A stretch of 8,472 nucleotides of DNA from an uncultured Eubacteriales bacterium. Its GTDB lineage: Bacteria; Bacillota; Clostridia; Oscillospirales; Butyricicoccaceae. Below the pieces are notes generated by a model. It was not told where the DNA came from and searched no databases. It worked only from the letters and a program-made list of their open reading frames with translations. Each line of letters starts with the position of its first letter. Positions within the stretch are counted from its first letter, which is position 1. Position numbers and translations under genes: made by a program. Location of the stretch: contig CAJKFC010000079.1 in assembly GCA_905199135.1 (NCBI GenBank), forward strand, positions 1 to 8,472, in the 5' to 3' direction. This document shows positions 1-5,402 of the stretch, piece by piece.

Positions 1-378
1 ATTCATATTATTTAAACCAAATTTTCCATCATAATTTAAACATAATACAATCTCATCTTCACCTGAAACAAATATATCTTCACTAATATTGGATGAAAAC
101 GGACCATCCATTGCAAGTTTTTCTACAATAATATCCGCTTTCTTTCTCACTGCATCCCATAAACTTTTTAACTCTTCTTTATCTGTTCTCCAAGTGTTTA
201 AAAGCTCAACACTTGCACCATCAGTTTCAATTATATCTATTGGAAGAATCATAGTGGTTAATGATACTATAATAAATACAATCGTTGATATTATAATAGC
301 TAATCTATATCTACTATAATCCTTATTTTTTAAGTTTATAGTTACTATTACTGTATATATTGTAAATAAATATATCAT
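1..378 (-). CDS. Partial membrane protein of unknown function, running off the left edge
   Basis: The minus strand is open without a stop from an ATG at 378 to the window edge (126 codons). The protein begins with two hydrophobic stretches, about residues 1-16 and 26-48, separated by a short basic segment (KNKDYSRYR). A polar, acidic domain follows with motifs such as LLNTWRTDKEEL and SEDIFVSGEDEI, so it is probably a membrane-anchored protein. A stop codon lies immediately upstream of the ATG (379-381), and I see no Shine-Dalgarno sequence for it. The divergent + strand gene starts only 15 bases away. The apparent start may therefore be where an older gene was cut, not a true start. The region is very AT-rich. 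I do not recognise the family. The overlapping + strand reading at 89-319 lacks a binding site and looks like its shadow. Confidence 0.5.
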   Translation of the reverse strand, partial: MIYLFTIYTVIVTINLKNKDYSRYRLAIIISTIVFIIVSLTTMILPIDIIETDGASVELLNTWRTDKEELKSLWDAVRKKADIIVEKLAMDGPFSSNISEDIFVSGEDEIVLCLNYDGKFGLNNMN

Positions 379-392
379 TTAGGAGACATTTT

Positions 393-1520
393 ATGAATAA
401 GCTCAGAAAATCAATAAGCTTTCTTTTAGCTGTGACACTCACTTTTTTTCAACCGATAGTTCCTCTAAAGGCAGCTGATGTTTTAAATTCTGATTTTGAT
501 CAAATCCATGCGATCGGAACAAGACTTTTGAGTGATATTAAACCGGAAAAAACACTCTATGGCTTGGGCGACATAGATTTCAACAATCTATATATCGGCG
601 AGAGCATCCCCGCTTATATTTCTCAAAATACAGGATTTACAAAAACCGATTTAAAATACTATCCCATACTCGAAAACGGAAATTGGGTAGCCACCCTTAC
701 TTGTTATAAAATAAATGGAGTATGGAATGGTCAAATATCCACTTCTTTCGTTTCAGACCTGCCCTCTATATCGGCAAATGACAATATTGCTCTCATATTT
801 GACAACAGCAATACATATCTGTTAAAAAATTCCGCTATACAAAAAATTGCAGGCTTTGAAACAATCGAAAAACGTGTAAAGCTTTCTGATTCTCCTGCAG
901 CGATAAGTACATTGGCTGTACATAAGCTTGTAAATAAAAAACATATCAATATTGATTCATTCACCAACAATATACAAATGTATTCAAATTCAACAACTCA
1001 AAAATATTTGTGCATTCCTCTCATAAAGCAGCAAGAGTCCATGAGCTGTTCTCTGGCGTCTCTCGAATCAATATGCAAACATTTCGGCAAAAATTATACT
1101 CAGAGCACATTATGCAATTTATATCCTGTACCAGGCGAAGTAACGCTGCACTCCGGAGCCACTCTGTTCCAACTTCAGCATATATGCTCCGCAGCTTCAC
1201 TGACCAGTACATACACTCCCATATCGAGCTTTAGTTTTTTACTTTTAAAGAGCAATATAAACAGCAATAAACCTATGATAGCCGCCTGTACGGCAACTGC
1301 TGGTTCGGTTGGAAACAGCGGCCATGCAGTCGCAATCAGAGGCTATACTGAATACATTAATTCTCCGACTGCTATCGGATCATTTGCCTTTATGGATCCA
1401 TGGGACGGAACATATAGAGCAGGAACGGTCAGCAATTCCAATGTATATGATTTCTATATTTTAAGAGAGAACGGCAGCTACTCTTATCAGATCCAAGAAG
1501 TTTTAGCTGTGGGAGAATAA
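393..1520 (+). CDS. Secreted papain-like (C39-like) cysteine peptidase
   Basis: The 375-residue protein has a Sec signal peptide (basic MNKLRK, a hydrophobic core to about residue 25, likely cleavage after LKAA), so it should act outside the cell. Residues 30-200 form an unassigned N-terminal region, perhaps a propeptide. The C-terminal domain has the order expected of a papain-like/C39 peptidase: Gln213 six residues before the likely nucleophile Cys219 (KQQESMSCSLASLE), His311 in GHAVAIRGY, and Asp335 in AFMDPWDG. The start is chosen on AGGAG at 381-385, seven bases before ATG. The gene is followed after 8 bases by a small anchored protein, so they probably form one transcript. I infer the peptidase function from the motifs; the substrate is unknown. 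A bacteriocin-leader peptidase is unlikely because no ABC transporter domain is attached and the protein is exported by itself. Confidence 0.75.
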   Translation: MNKLRKSISFLLAVTLTFFQPIVPLKAADVLNSDFDQIHAIGTRLLSDIKPEKTLYGLGDIDFNNLYIGESIPAYISQNTGFTKTDLKYYPILENGNWVATLTCYKINGVWNGQISTSFVSDLPSISANDNIALIFDNSNTYLLKNSAIQKIAGFETIEKRVKLSDSPAAISTLAVHKLVNKKHINIDSFTNNIQMYSNSTTQKYLCIPLIKQQESMSCSLASLESICKHFGKNYTQSTLCNLYPVPGEVTLHSGATLFQLQHICSAASLTSTYTPISSFSFLLLKSNINSNKPMIAACTATAGSVGNSGHAVAIRGYTEYINSPTAIGSFAFMDPWDGTYRAGTVSNSNVYDFYILRENGSYSYQIQEVLAVGE

Positions 1521-1528
1521 TAAACATT

Positions 1529-1957
1529 ATGTTTAAAAGACCTATAATATGTTTTTTTGCCTGTTTTCTAATATTTGCGATAATATCCACGATAGACAGT
1601 CTGCCTCTGTATGCCTTTGATGAGATAACCGTGTCGTTTGACAATGAGGAGACTTTCAGAGAGCTTGACAAGGAAGAGTGCAGGCTTTTTAAAGACTGGC
1701 TTAGCTATATATCTTCAGAAGCCGATTTTCCCACCGACAAAGACGGCAACAGGTATGATGAGCTGGTCAAAGACGAAAAGCTCATGACCATATTGTACTC
1801 GAATACCTTTTATCCCACCCAGTATATTTATCTCACAGAAGACGAAAAAGGGCAGCAGTACATATATGTAGTAAGGGGCAGCAATAAACACTTCGGATGG
1901 AAATACACCGATCCGACCGACACCACCGAGGTTTTTTATCTGACATTGAAATCATAA
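1529..1957 (+). CDS. Small membrane-anchored protein of unknown function, paralogue of the one at 3893-4354
   Basis: The 142-residue protein has one N-terminal hydrophobic segment (about residues 5-21) that would act as an anchor or uncleaved signal, followed by an extracytoplasmic domain. Residues 28-63 match the protein at 3893-4354 in 21 of 36 positions (TVSFD, REL, KEE, LF and W are shared). A second similar block has the pattern Y-x-T-x-Y-x-Y followed by the acidic EDE region. It starts 8 bases after the peptidase stop; a GGGAG lies 13 bases upstream, a rather long spacing, so coupling to the peptidase gene is likely. There is no terminator after it. The stop sits exactly at the join with a truncated RluA-family fragment. 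Its position suggests a partner, inhibitor or surface cofactor of the peptidase, but this is only inference. The family is not recognised. Confidence 0.7.
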   Translation: MFKRPIICFFACFLIFAIISTIDSLPLYAFDEITVSFDNEETFRELDKEECRLFKDWLSYISSEADFPTDKDGNRYDELVKDEKLMTILYSNTFYPTQYIYLTEDEKGQQYIYVVRGSNKHFGWKYTDPTDTTEVFYLTLKS

Positions 1958-2048
1958 AAAACTCCGCTTTGTCCACCCCATAACGGGCAGAGAGATGTAC
2001 TTTGACAGCGAACTGCCCATCGATATGAAAAAAATCTTAGGACTTTAA
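1950..2048 (+). pseudogene. C-terminal remnant of an RluA-family pseudouridine synthase
   Basis: In the frame ending with TAA at 2046-2048, the sequence is open from 1950 and reads KKLRFVHPITG, then REMYFDSELP, then IDMKKILGL. This is the usual C-terminal tail of RluA-family 23S rRNA pseudouridine synthases (pattern HA-x-x-L-x-F-x-HP-x-TG, then F-x-S-x-LP). Known family members are about 300 residues, so roughly nine tenths of the gene is missing. A stop at 1947-1949 closes the frame upstream, and homology seems to begin at about 1956-1962, right at the stop of the preceding gene. There is no start codon or binding site that would make it a gene in its own right. I recognise the motif by eye; no search was run. 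Confidence 0.65.
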
Positions 2049-2064
2049 AAAAACAAACAAAAGC

Positions 2065-2094
2065 CACACTAAAGACATAAATTGACGGTACTAT
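2065..2094 (+). promoter_or_regulatory. Putative promoter of small RNA copy 1
   Basis: The -10-like TACTAT at 2089-2094 lies seven bases before the first base of the hairpin (G at 2101). The second copy has TAATAT at the same place. There is no good TTGACA-like -35: CACACT lies at 18-base spacing and is conserved as CACATT in copy 2, but it fits the consensus poorly. An activator may be needed, or the promoter assignment may be wrong. Confidence 0.4.
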
Positions 2095-2100
2095 ATAGGT

Positions 2101-2195
2101 GTTGATTGAGATCAGTGCTCAAGCAACCATACCATACCCCCCCTACAACTATGACACCGAAAGACCGCGGATCTCCCCATTCCGCGGTCCTTTGC
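2101..2195 (+). ncRNA. Putative C-rich small RNA, copy 1
   Basis: The predicted transcript is about 95 nt. It opens with a hairpin: GTTG-A-TTGAG (2101-2110) pairs with CTCAA-G-CAAC (2118-2127) around a 7-base loop, with a single A/G mismatch. A single-stranded ACCATACC region and seven C (2137-2143) follow, then a terminator hairpin (2163-2189) whose loop also carries CCCC. The layout of 5' hairpin, exposed C-rich stretch and terminator is that of trans-acting small RNAs which pair with G-rich ribosome binding sites. No open reading frame is present. I do not recognise a named RNA family. The copy at 2274 supports it by keeping the fold while changing bases. Confidence 0.6.
2163..2189 (+). 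terminator. Terminator of small RNA copy 1
   Basis: GACCGCGG (2163-2170) pairs with CCGCGGTC (2182-2189) in an 8-bp GC-rich stem with an 11-base loop containing TCCCC. The following T tract is short (CTTTG), so termination may be partial and allow read-through into copy 2. Confidence 0.65.
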
Positions 2196-2226
2196 TGTGT
2201 TCAGGTTTTCAGCACATTTTTCTTTT

Positions 2227-2362
2227 CAAACAAAAACCACATTTATGACATAATTTATTTGTAATATATAGGTGTTGATTGAGCTTATACTTAAACAACC
2301 ATACCATACCCCCCTACAAAGTTTTAAACACAGAGAATACCCGGCTTTCCCCAAGCCGGGTA
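2227..2362 (+). repeat. Tandem repeat unit, copy 2
   Basis: This is the second copy of the unit described at 2054-2189. Upstream block, -10 position, hairpin and terminator stem all start exactly 173 bases after their counterparts. The C run is six bases here against seven in copy 1. Confidence 0.85.
2238..2267 (+). promoter_or_regulatory. Putative promoter of small RNA copy 2
   Basis: TAATAT at 2262-2267 is a reasonable -10, seven bases before the hairpin start at 2274. The -35 position (CACATT, 18-base spacing) is poor. Between them lies TTATGACATAA (2243-2253), a 5-1-5 inverted repeat whose right half GACATAA is conserved in copy 1 and may be a regulator site. Confidence 0.4.
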
Positions 2363-2367
2363 TTTTT
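2274..2367 (+). ncRNA. Putative C-rich small RNA, copy 2
   Basis: The predicted transcript is about 94 nt, nearly the same length as copy 1. GTTG-A-TTGAG (2274-2283) pairs with CTTAA-A-CAAC (2290-2299) around a 6-base loop. One G-C pair of copy 1 is a G-U pair here, and the internal mismatch is A/A, so the fold survives the changes. The run of six C (2309-2314) and the flanking ACCATA and TACAA are kept. The strong terminator has TCCCC as its whole loop. The role as a regulator binding Shine-Dalgarno sequences is inference from the layout. Confidence 0.65.
2336..2367 (+). terminator. Strong terminator of small RNA copy 2
   Basis: AATACCCGGCTT (2336-2347) and AAGCCGGGTATT (2353-2364) form a perfect 12-bp stem with loop TCCCC. 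The T tract runs from 2363 to 2367 and continues with CT. This is a canonical intrinsic terminator and separates the small RNAs from the downstream operon. Confidence 0.92.
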
Positions 2368-2439
2368 CTGTGCTTTTGCATATAATTTTATATGTCGTAT
2401 TGTTTATTAACACTTTTTTTACTTTTGCCGTTATTTGAA

Positions 2440-2468
2440 TTGACTAATTCTTATTTTTAGTGTATAAT
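2440..2468 (+). promoter_or_regulatory. Sigma-A type promoter of the 2505-4354 operon
   Basis: TTGACT (2440-2445) and TATAAT (2463-2468) are separated by 17 bases, a near-consensus promoter. Transcription would start at about 2475, leaving a leader of about 30 bases before the ATG at 2505. GACATAA recurs just downstream (2472-2478), as in the two small RNA promoter blocks. Confidence 0.85.
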
Positions 2469-2504
2469 TTAGACATAATATACTGCAATAAGGGGTGATA
2501 TTTT

Positions 2505-2939
2505 ATGAAAAAGGCTTTGCTAATATTTGCCGCCGCACTGATCTTTATCTTTCCCCTGTCGGCAGCCCCCGAAAATAAAGAATCTGCACCGGGAGAAAAC
2601 ACCGTTGAGGGGATTTTCTTTTCCTACATAAATCCTGCATCGCCATCAGCAGGCGCTCTGCCGAGGGAGGATTTTACACTGGAGTGCCGAGCGGTAATTT
2701 CGGGCAGCTATATCGCCGACGAAAACGGCATAGTCTCCGCCGGAGTCCCTTACTATTCCGTATATCTAACTCCCATTTACAGCTTCAATAGTCTCCACAC
2801 GGTCACTCCCATGGGAAAAATCTCATCTGACGGCTCTTCCGTCACCTTTTCGGCGAGTACTTTCGTGCAGGTTCATTCCTTCGGCAGATTTACAGACTTC
2901 GACACTGTCTCTCACGAGTTTTCCCTCAGCGTAAAATAA
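2505..2939 (+). CDS. Small secreted protein of unknown function
   Basis: The 144-residue protein starts with a clear signal peptide (MKK, hydrophobic core to about residue 18, cleavage probably after LSAA). The mature part of about 123 residues is rich in Ser, Tyr, Phe and Val, with alternating hydrophobic residues (YYSVYLTPIYSF, VTFSASTFVQVHSF) that suggest a beta-sheet domain. It has no Cys in a lipobox and no catalytic motif that I can see. AGGGGTG at 2491-2497 is a good binding site seven bases before ATG. It is the first gene of a three-gene operon with a membrane protein and a small anchored protein. The family is not recognised. Confidence 0.75.
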   Translation: MKKALLIFAAALIFIFPLSAAPENKESAPGENTVEGIFFSYINPASPSAGALPREDFTLECRAVISGSYIADENGIVSAGVPYYSVYLTPIYSFNSLHTVTPMGKISSDGSSVTFSASTFVQVHSFGRFTDFDTVSHEFSLSVK

Positions 2940-2950
2940 GGAGGTAACAT

Positions 2951-3862
2951 ATGAAAAAGTATATCACAGCTCCCCTGTTCATCGCGCTTTTCCTTCTTTA
3001 CAGCCTTTACAGCTTTGCCGTTCAGCACAGCCGCGCTCTTTTGAATCTCAGCGCTTCATACACCCTGTTTTCAGCTGACACGGCGAGATTTATTACGGAA
3101 AACTACATTTGGTTTCAGCTGTTTCTCACGGCTGTTCTGGCGATCTTCCTTGTATTTTTATTCTTCATCTGCAAGAAGTCTGACGACATTTCGGCGGTAT
3201 ACCGCAGTATTTTTGCGGCAATGGCCCTCTGCGCCGTCATATCTCTCATAATGGGATTTTATGTATCCGACCTCGTTACTCCCTATATAGTGCCCCTTAT
3301 AACCATGTCGGCATACACTTTGGCGGTTCCTCTTTTGGCAAAAGCCGCAGACAAACAGCCGCCTATGGCAATAGACAAAAAGCTGTGGCTCTTCCCTGCT
3401 GTATACACGGTTCTTCACCTTGTAAGGTCGCTGACCAAAATATACCTCGTAAAAGCAATGGAGAGCTTTTCCCAAAATCCCGTCGACGCCGCCATTTTAT
3501 GGAGAGGCAGAGTCAATGATTTCATATACTTCTTTGAGGAATTTCTCCTGGAGGGCGCCATATGGGCGGTTCTGATTTTCGGACTGATAGTGGTGAAAAA
3601 GGTTGGATTTGCGGCATTTTTCCGTCTGTCTGTTGTGGCTTTCATAGGCTCTCTGGCGGTATCTGTTGCGGCAGGTCTCATATTCGGCATACCTGCCGAT
3701 TTCGACAGTCTTTCCTATGTGGCGTGGGATATCTTCAACCCCATGATGAACGCCGCCCCCATGCTTTTCGGTTTTCCGCTGCTTTGCGGCATAAAACTTA
3801 TTTTGGCGTCGAGCATATCCGCCCTGACGGAAACACCTCAAAAGGAACAGACAGACATTTAA
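2951..3862 (+). CDS. Polytopic membrane protein of unknown function
   Basis: The 303-residue protein has about seven to eight hydrophobic segments (near residues 5-24, 53-74, 85-105, 110-131, 145-160, 198-216, 221-246 and 266-290), so it is an integral membrane protein. A loop around residues 168-195 carries charged residues (LWRGRVNDF), and the C-terminus (TPQKEQTDI) is polar. No transporter, kinase or protease motif stands out. The binding site GGAGG (2940-2944) begins at the base right after the stop of the secreted protein gene, and ATG is six bases later, so the two are tightly coupled. It may anchor or present the secreted product, but this is inference from position only. Confidence 0.78.
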   Translation: MKKYITAPLFIALFLLYSLYSFAVQHSRALLNLSASYTLFSADTARFITENYIWFQLFLTAVLAIFLVFLFFICKKSDDISAVYRSIFAAMALCAVISLIMGFYVSDLVTPYIVPLITMSAYTLAVPLLAKAADKQPPMAIDKKLWLFPAVYTVLHLVRSLTKIYLVKAMESFSQNPVDAAILWRGRVNDFIYFFEEFLLEGAIWAVLIFGLIVVKKVGFAAFFRLSVVAFIGSLAVSVAAGLIFGIPADFDSLSYVAWDIFNPMMNAAPMLFGFPLLCGIKLILASSISALTETPQKEQTDI

Positions 3863-3892
3863 CTGTAATCTCTGTTTTCAGGGAGGTCTTAT

Positions 3893-4354
3893 ATGCCTAA
3901 AAAACTTATTAAAACCGCTTTAATATGCTTTGCGGCGTGTTTTATCTTATTCGCCTTTGTTCAGCGCAACGAGGTTCTGCCCATGAGAGCTTTCCGAACG
4001 GTAACCGTCTCTTTTGACGGCGGAGAGACCGAGAGAGAGCTTAACAAAGAAGAGGAAAAGCTTTTTGACGAGTGGGTGTCAAAAATAAACAGCACCTGCG
4101 ATTCAAACCCCTCCATCTTTGTCCTATACGAAAAAGACAATTCCGAACGGCAGTTCCGCATCTCAGAAAACGCAAAAAAGCTGCTCTATATACACGAAGA
4201 ACATGTCAATTGGTACTCTACCAAGTATATGTACGCAGAGGATGAAAACGGAGAAAGAGCCTTATATAAACTTGTTCACACAAATTATGGATATAAATTC
4301 GCCTGCGACCACAGCGGGATCACCGAAGAGCTGATATCGAAGCTTAAAAAATAA
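3893..4354 (+). CDS. Small membrane-anchored protein, paralogue of the one at 1529-1957
   Basis: The 153-residue protein has one N-terminal hydrophobic segment (about residues 7-23) and a polar, charged outer domain. Residues 32-67 match residues 28-63 of the protein at 1529-1957 in 21 of 36 positions (TVSFD, ET, REL, KEE, LF, W). A later Y-S-T-K-Y-M-Y plus EDENG block corresponds to Y-P-T-Q-Y-I-Y plus EDEKG. Its middle part (residues 68-100) is unlike the paralogue. GGGAGG at 3881-3886 is an ideal binding site. It is last in the operon, and its stop codon lies inside the terminator stem. The function is unknown. The two copies sit next to different partners, one beside a peptidase and one beside membrane and secreted proteins. 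Confidence 0.75.
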   Translation: MPKKLIKTALICFAACFILFAFVQRNEVLPMRAFRTVTVSFDGGETERELNKEEEKLFDEWVSKINSTCDSNPSIFVLYEKDNSERQFRISENAKKLLYIHEEHVNWYSTKYMYAEDENGERALYKLVHTNYGYKFACDHSGITEELISKLKK

Positions 4355-4383
4355 AACGGAGGAAAACCCTCCGTTTTATTTTT
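4349..4383. terminator. Bidirectional terminator between convergent genes
   Basis: AAATAAAACGGAGG (4349-4362) and CCTCCGTTTTATTT (4368-4381) form a perfect 14-bp stem with loop AAAAC, ending in T on the + strand. The A tract before it gives a T tract on the minus strand, so it can also stop cysK transcription. The stop codon of the + strand gene (4352-4354) is inside the stem. Confidence 0.92.
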
Positions 4384-4391
4384 ATGTTAAA

Positions 4392-5308
4392 TTATTCTGC
4401 GTTGTAAAGTCCGTCTACACTTAAATATCTCTGACCGCTGTCGGCAAACACGCAGACGATGGTTTTGCCCTTGTTTTCCGGTCTGTCGGCAACACGCTTT
4501 ACGGCACATGCCACAGCTCCCGAGGTTATGCCGCATAAGAGACCTTCGTGTCTTGCAAGATGGCGGCACATGGCAAAAGCCTCCTCCTCGCCTACAAGCT
4601 CCCATTCGTCTATTATATCTTTATCGAGAGTATCGGGCATAAATCCCGGGGCGAGACCCATTATTCTGTGGGGCTTGAACTGTCCCTTTGAAACAAACGG
4701 AGCTTCCGCAGGCTCAACGCCCACAAGCTTTACGCTCTCTTTCTGCTCCTTGAGATATTTTCCCGTGCCGCACAGCGTACCGCCTGTGCCTACTCCCGCC
4801 ACGAAAATATCCACAGTACCGTCGGTGTCTCTCCATATCTCGGGGCCTGTGGTCTTATAGTGGGCATTGGGGTTGTCCATATTTTTATGCTGTCCCACAT
4901 AGAAATACTCGGGGTGCTCCTCTAAAATCTCGTACATCTTCTTGCGCGCTCCCGATGTGCCCAGCTCCTTTGGGGTCAGCACGAACTCGGCGCCGAAGGC
5001 TTTCATGACCTGTCTGCGCTCGACGCTCTGAATCTCCGACATGCAGAGTATGGCTTTATAGCCCTTAATGGCGGCGATGTAGCATATTGCCATGCCTGTG
5101 TTGCCGCTTGTCGACTCTATGAGGGTACCGCCCGGCTTTATTATTCCCTCTCGGCCTCCTCAATTATGTTGAGGACAGGTCTGTCCTTTATGCTTATGGG
5201 GTTTAAAAACTCACATTTGGCGTATATATTGGCGTTGTCCGACAGGGTGTGAAGCTTGACTAAAGGGGTGTTTCCTATGGCCTGGGATATGTTGTCCAGT
5301 ATCTTCAT
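4392..5308 (-). pseudogene. cysK: Cysteine synthase (O-acetylserine sulfhydrylase), frameshifted
   Basis: This PLP-dependent enzyme makes cysteine from O-acetylserine and sulfide in the cytoplasm. The first frame starts at ATG 5308, with AAGGA eight bases upstream, and has 55 codons including IGNTPLVKL and the PLP-lysine motif SIKDR. It stops at 5141-5143 (TAA after EEAERE). The rest continues in another frame: IIKPGG, TSGNTG, the HYKTTGPEIW block, the PLP phosphate loop GVGTGGT, GITSGA and DSGQRYLS, ending at 4392. Joined, the protein would be about 306 residues, the normal length. Relative to the family (EDAEKRGLLKPGG) one Gly codon is missing, which fits a 4-base loss within a GAGGGAGGG-like repeat around 5145-5152. 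All other motifs are intact, so the damage is recent or is a sequencing error. No cysE is nearby. The terminators at 4349-4383 and 5368-5395 make it a separate unit; I see no convincing promoter. Confidence 0.9.
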
Positions 5309-5367
5309 ATTAAAATCCTTTCAAAATATGTTTTAAATACTTCGCCTGTCTGCGGGAACAGATTTTA

Positions 5368-5395
5368 CAAAACGGAGGGTCTCCCCTCCGTTTTG
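5368..5395 (-). terminator. Terminator of the M20 peptidase operon
   Basis: CAAAACGGAGGG (5368-5379) and CCCTCCGTTTTG (5384-5395) form a perfect 12-bp stem with a 4-base loop, just past the stop of the membrane protein gene. The T residues are mostly inside the stem on the minus strand. Its core is almost the same as that of the terminator at the other end of cysK. Confidence 0.8.
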
Positions 5396-5402
5396 GTTTT
5401 AA

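Larger units (their letters stand above)
2054..2189 (+). repeat. Tandem repeat unit, copy 1 (promoter block, hairpin, C run, terminator)
   Basis: This unit is homologous to 2227-2362 at a constant offset of 173 bases. Conserved blocks are CAAACAAAA-R-CCACA, GACATAA, TATATAGGTGTTGATTGAG (19 bases identical) and CAACCATACCATA followed by a C run and TACAA. The sequence between the blocks has diverged, including the terminator stems, whose positions but not sequences are conserved. That pattern suggests an old duplication under selection on specific parts. Confidence 0.85.
1958..2504 (+). other. Long intergenic region: gene remnant, two tandem small RNA units, promoter
   Basis: This 547-base stretch holds, in order, the tail of an RluA-family gene (to 2048), two homologous small RNA units with terminators (2054-2189 and 2227-2362), and the promoter of the three-gene operon (2440-2468). 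The sequence between 2369 and 2439 is AT-rich and I see no other feature in it. No open reading frame with a ribosome binding site was found here on either strand. Confidence 0.6.

Noticed and set aside
89..319. A + strand open frame of 76 codons starting with TTG
   Set aside because: No ribosome binding site, Ser/Ile/Thr-rich composition typical of an antisense shadow; the minus strand is open across the whole of 1-378 with more protein-like composition.
393..1520. A bacteriocin maturation (double-glycine leader) peptidase
   Set aside because: The protein is exported with its own signal peptide and lacks transporter domains; no precursor peptide gene with a GG leader was found nearby.
2101..2190. 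A riboswitch or T-box leader for the downstream operon
   Set aside because: Each copy ends in its own terminator, the strong promoter at 2440-2468 is downstream, and there is no alternative antiterminator pairing or T-box/known aptamer motif that I can see.
2054..2362. A CRISPR array or tandem-repeat array
   Set aside because: Only two copies, a long period, and internal promoter, hairpin and terminator signals; there are no short identical repeats with unique spacers.
3497..3841. Several 90-115-codon frames opposite or alternate to the membrane protein gene
   Set aside because: All lie within the 303-codon gene, which has an ideal binding site and consistent hydrophobic segments; the others are Arg/Cys/His-rich shadows.
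4392..5093. A 233-codon cysteine synthase starting at an internal Met
   Set aside because: The frame continues upstream through TSGNTG and IIKPGG, and the N-terminal part lies in the other frame; Met at 5093 is in the middle of the enzyme.
5309..5367. A promoter or cysteine-responsive leader upstream of cysK
   Set aside because: No -35/-10 pair with acceptable spacing and no conserved leader structure could be supported in this short stretch.
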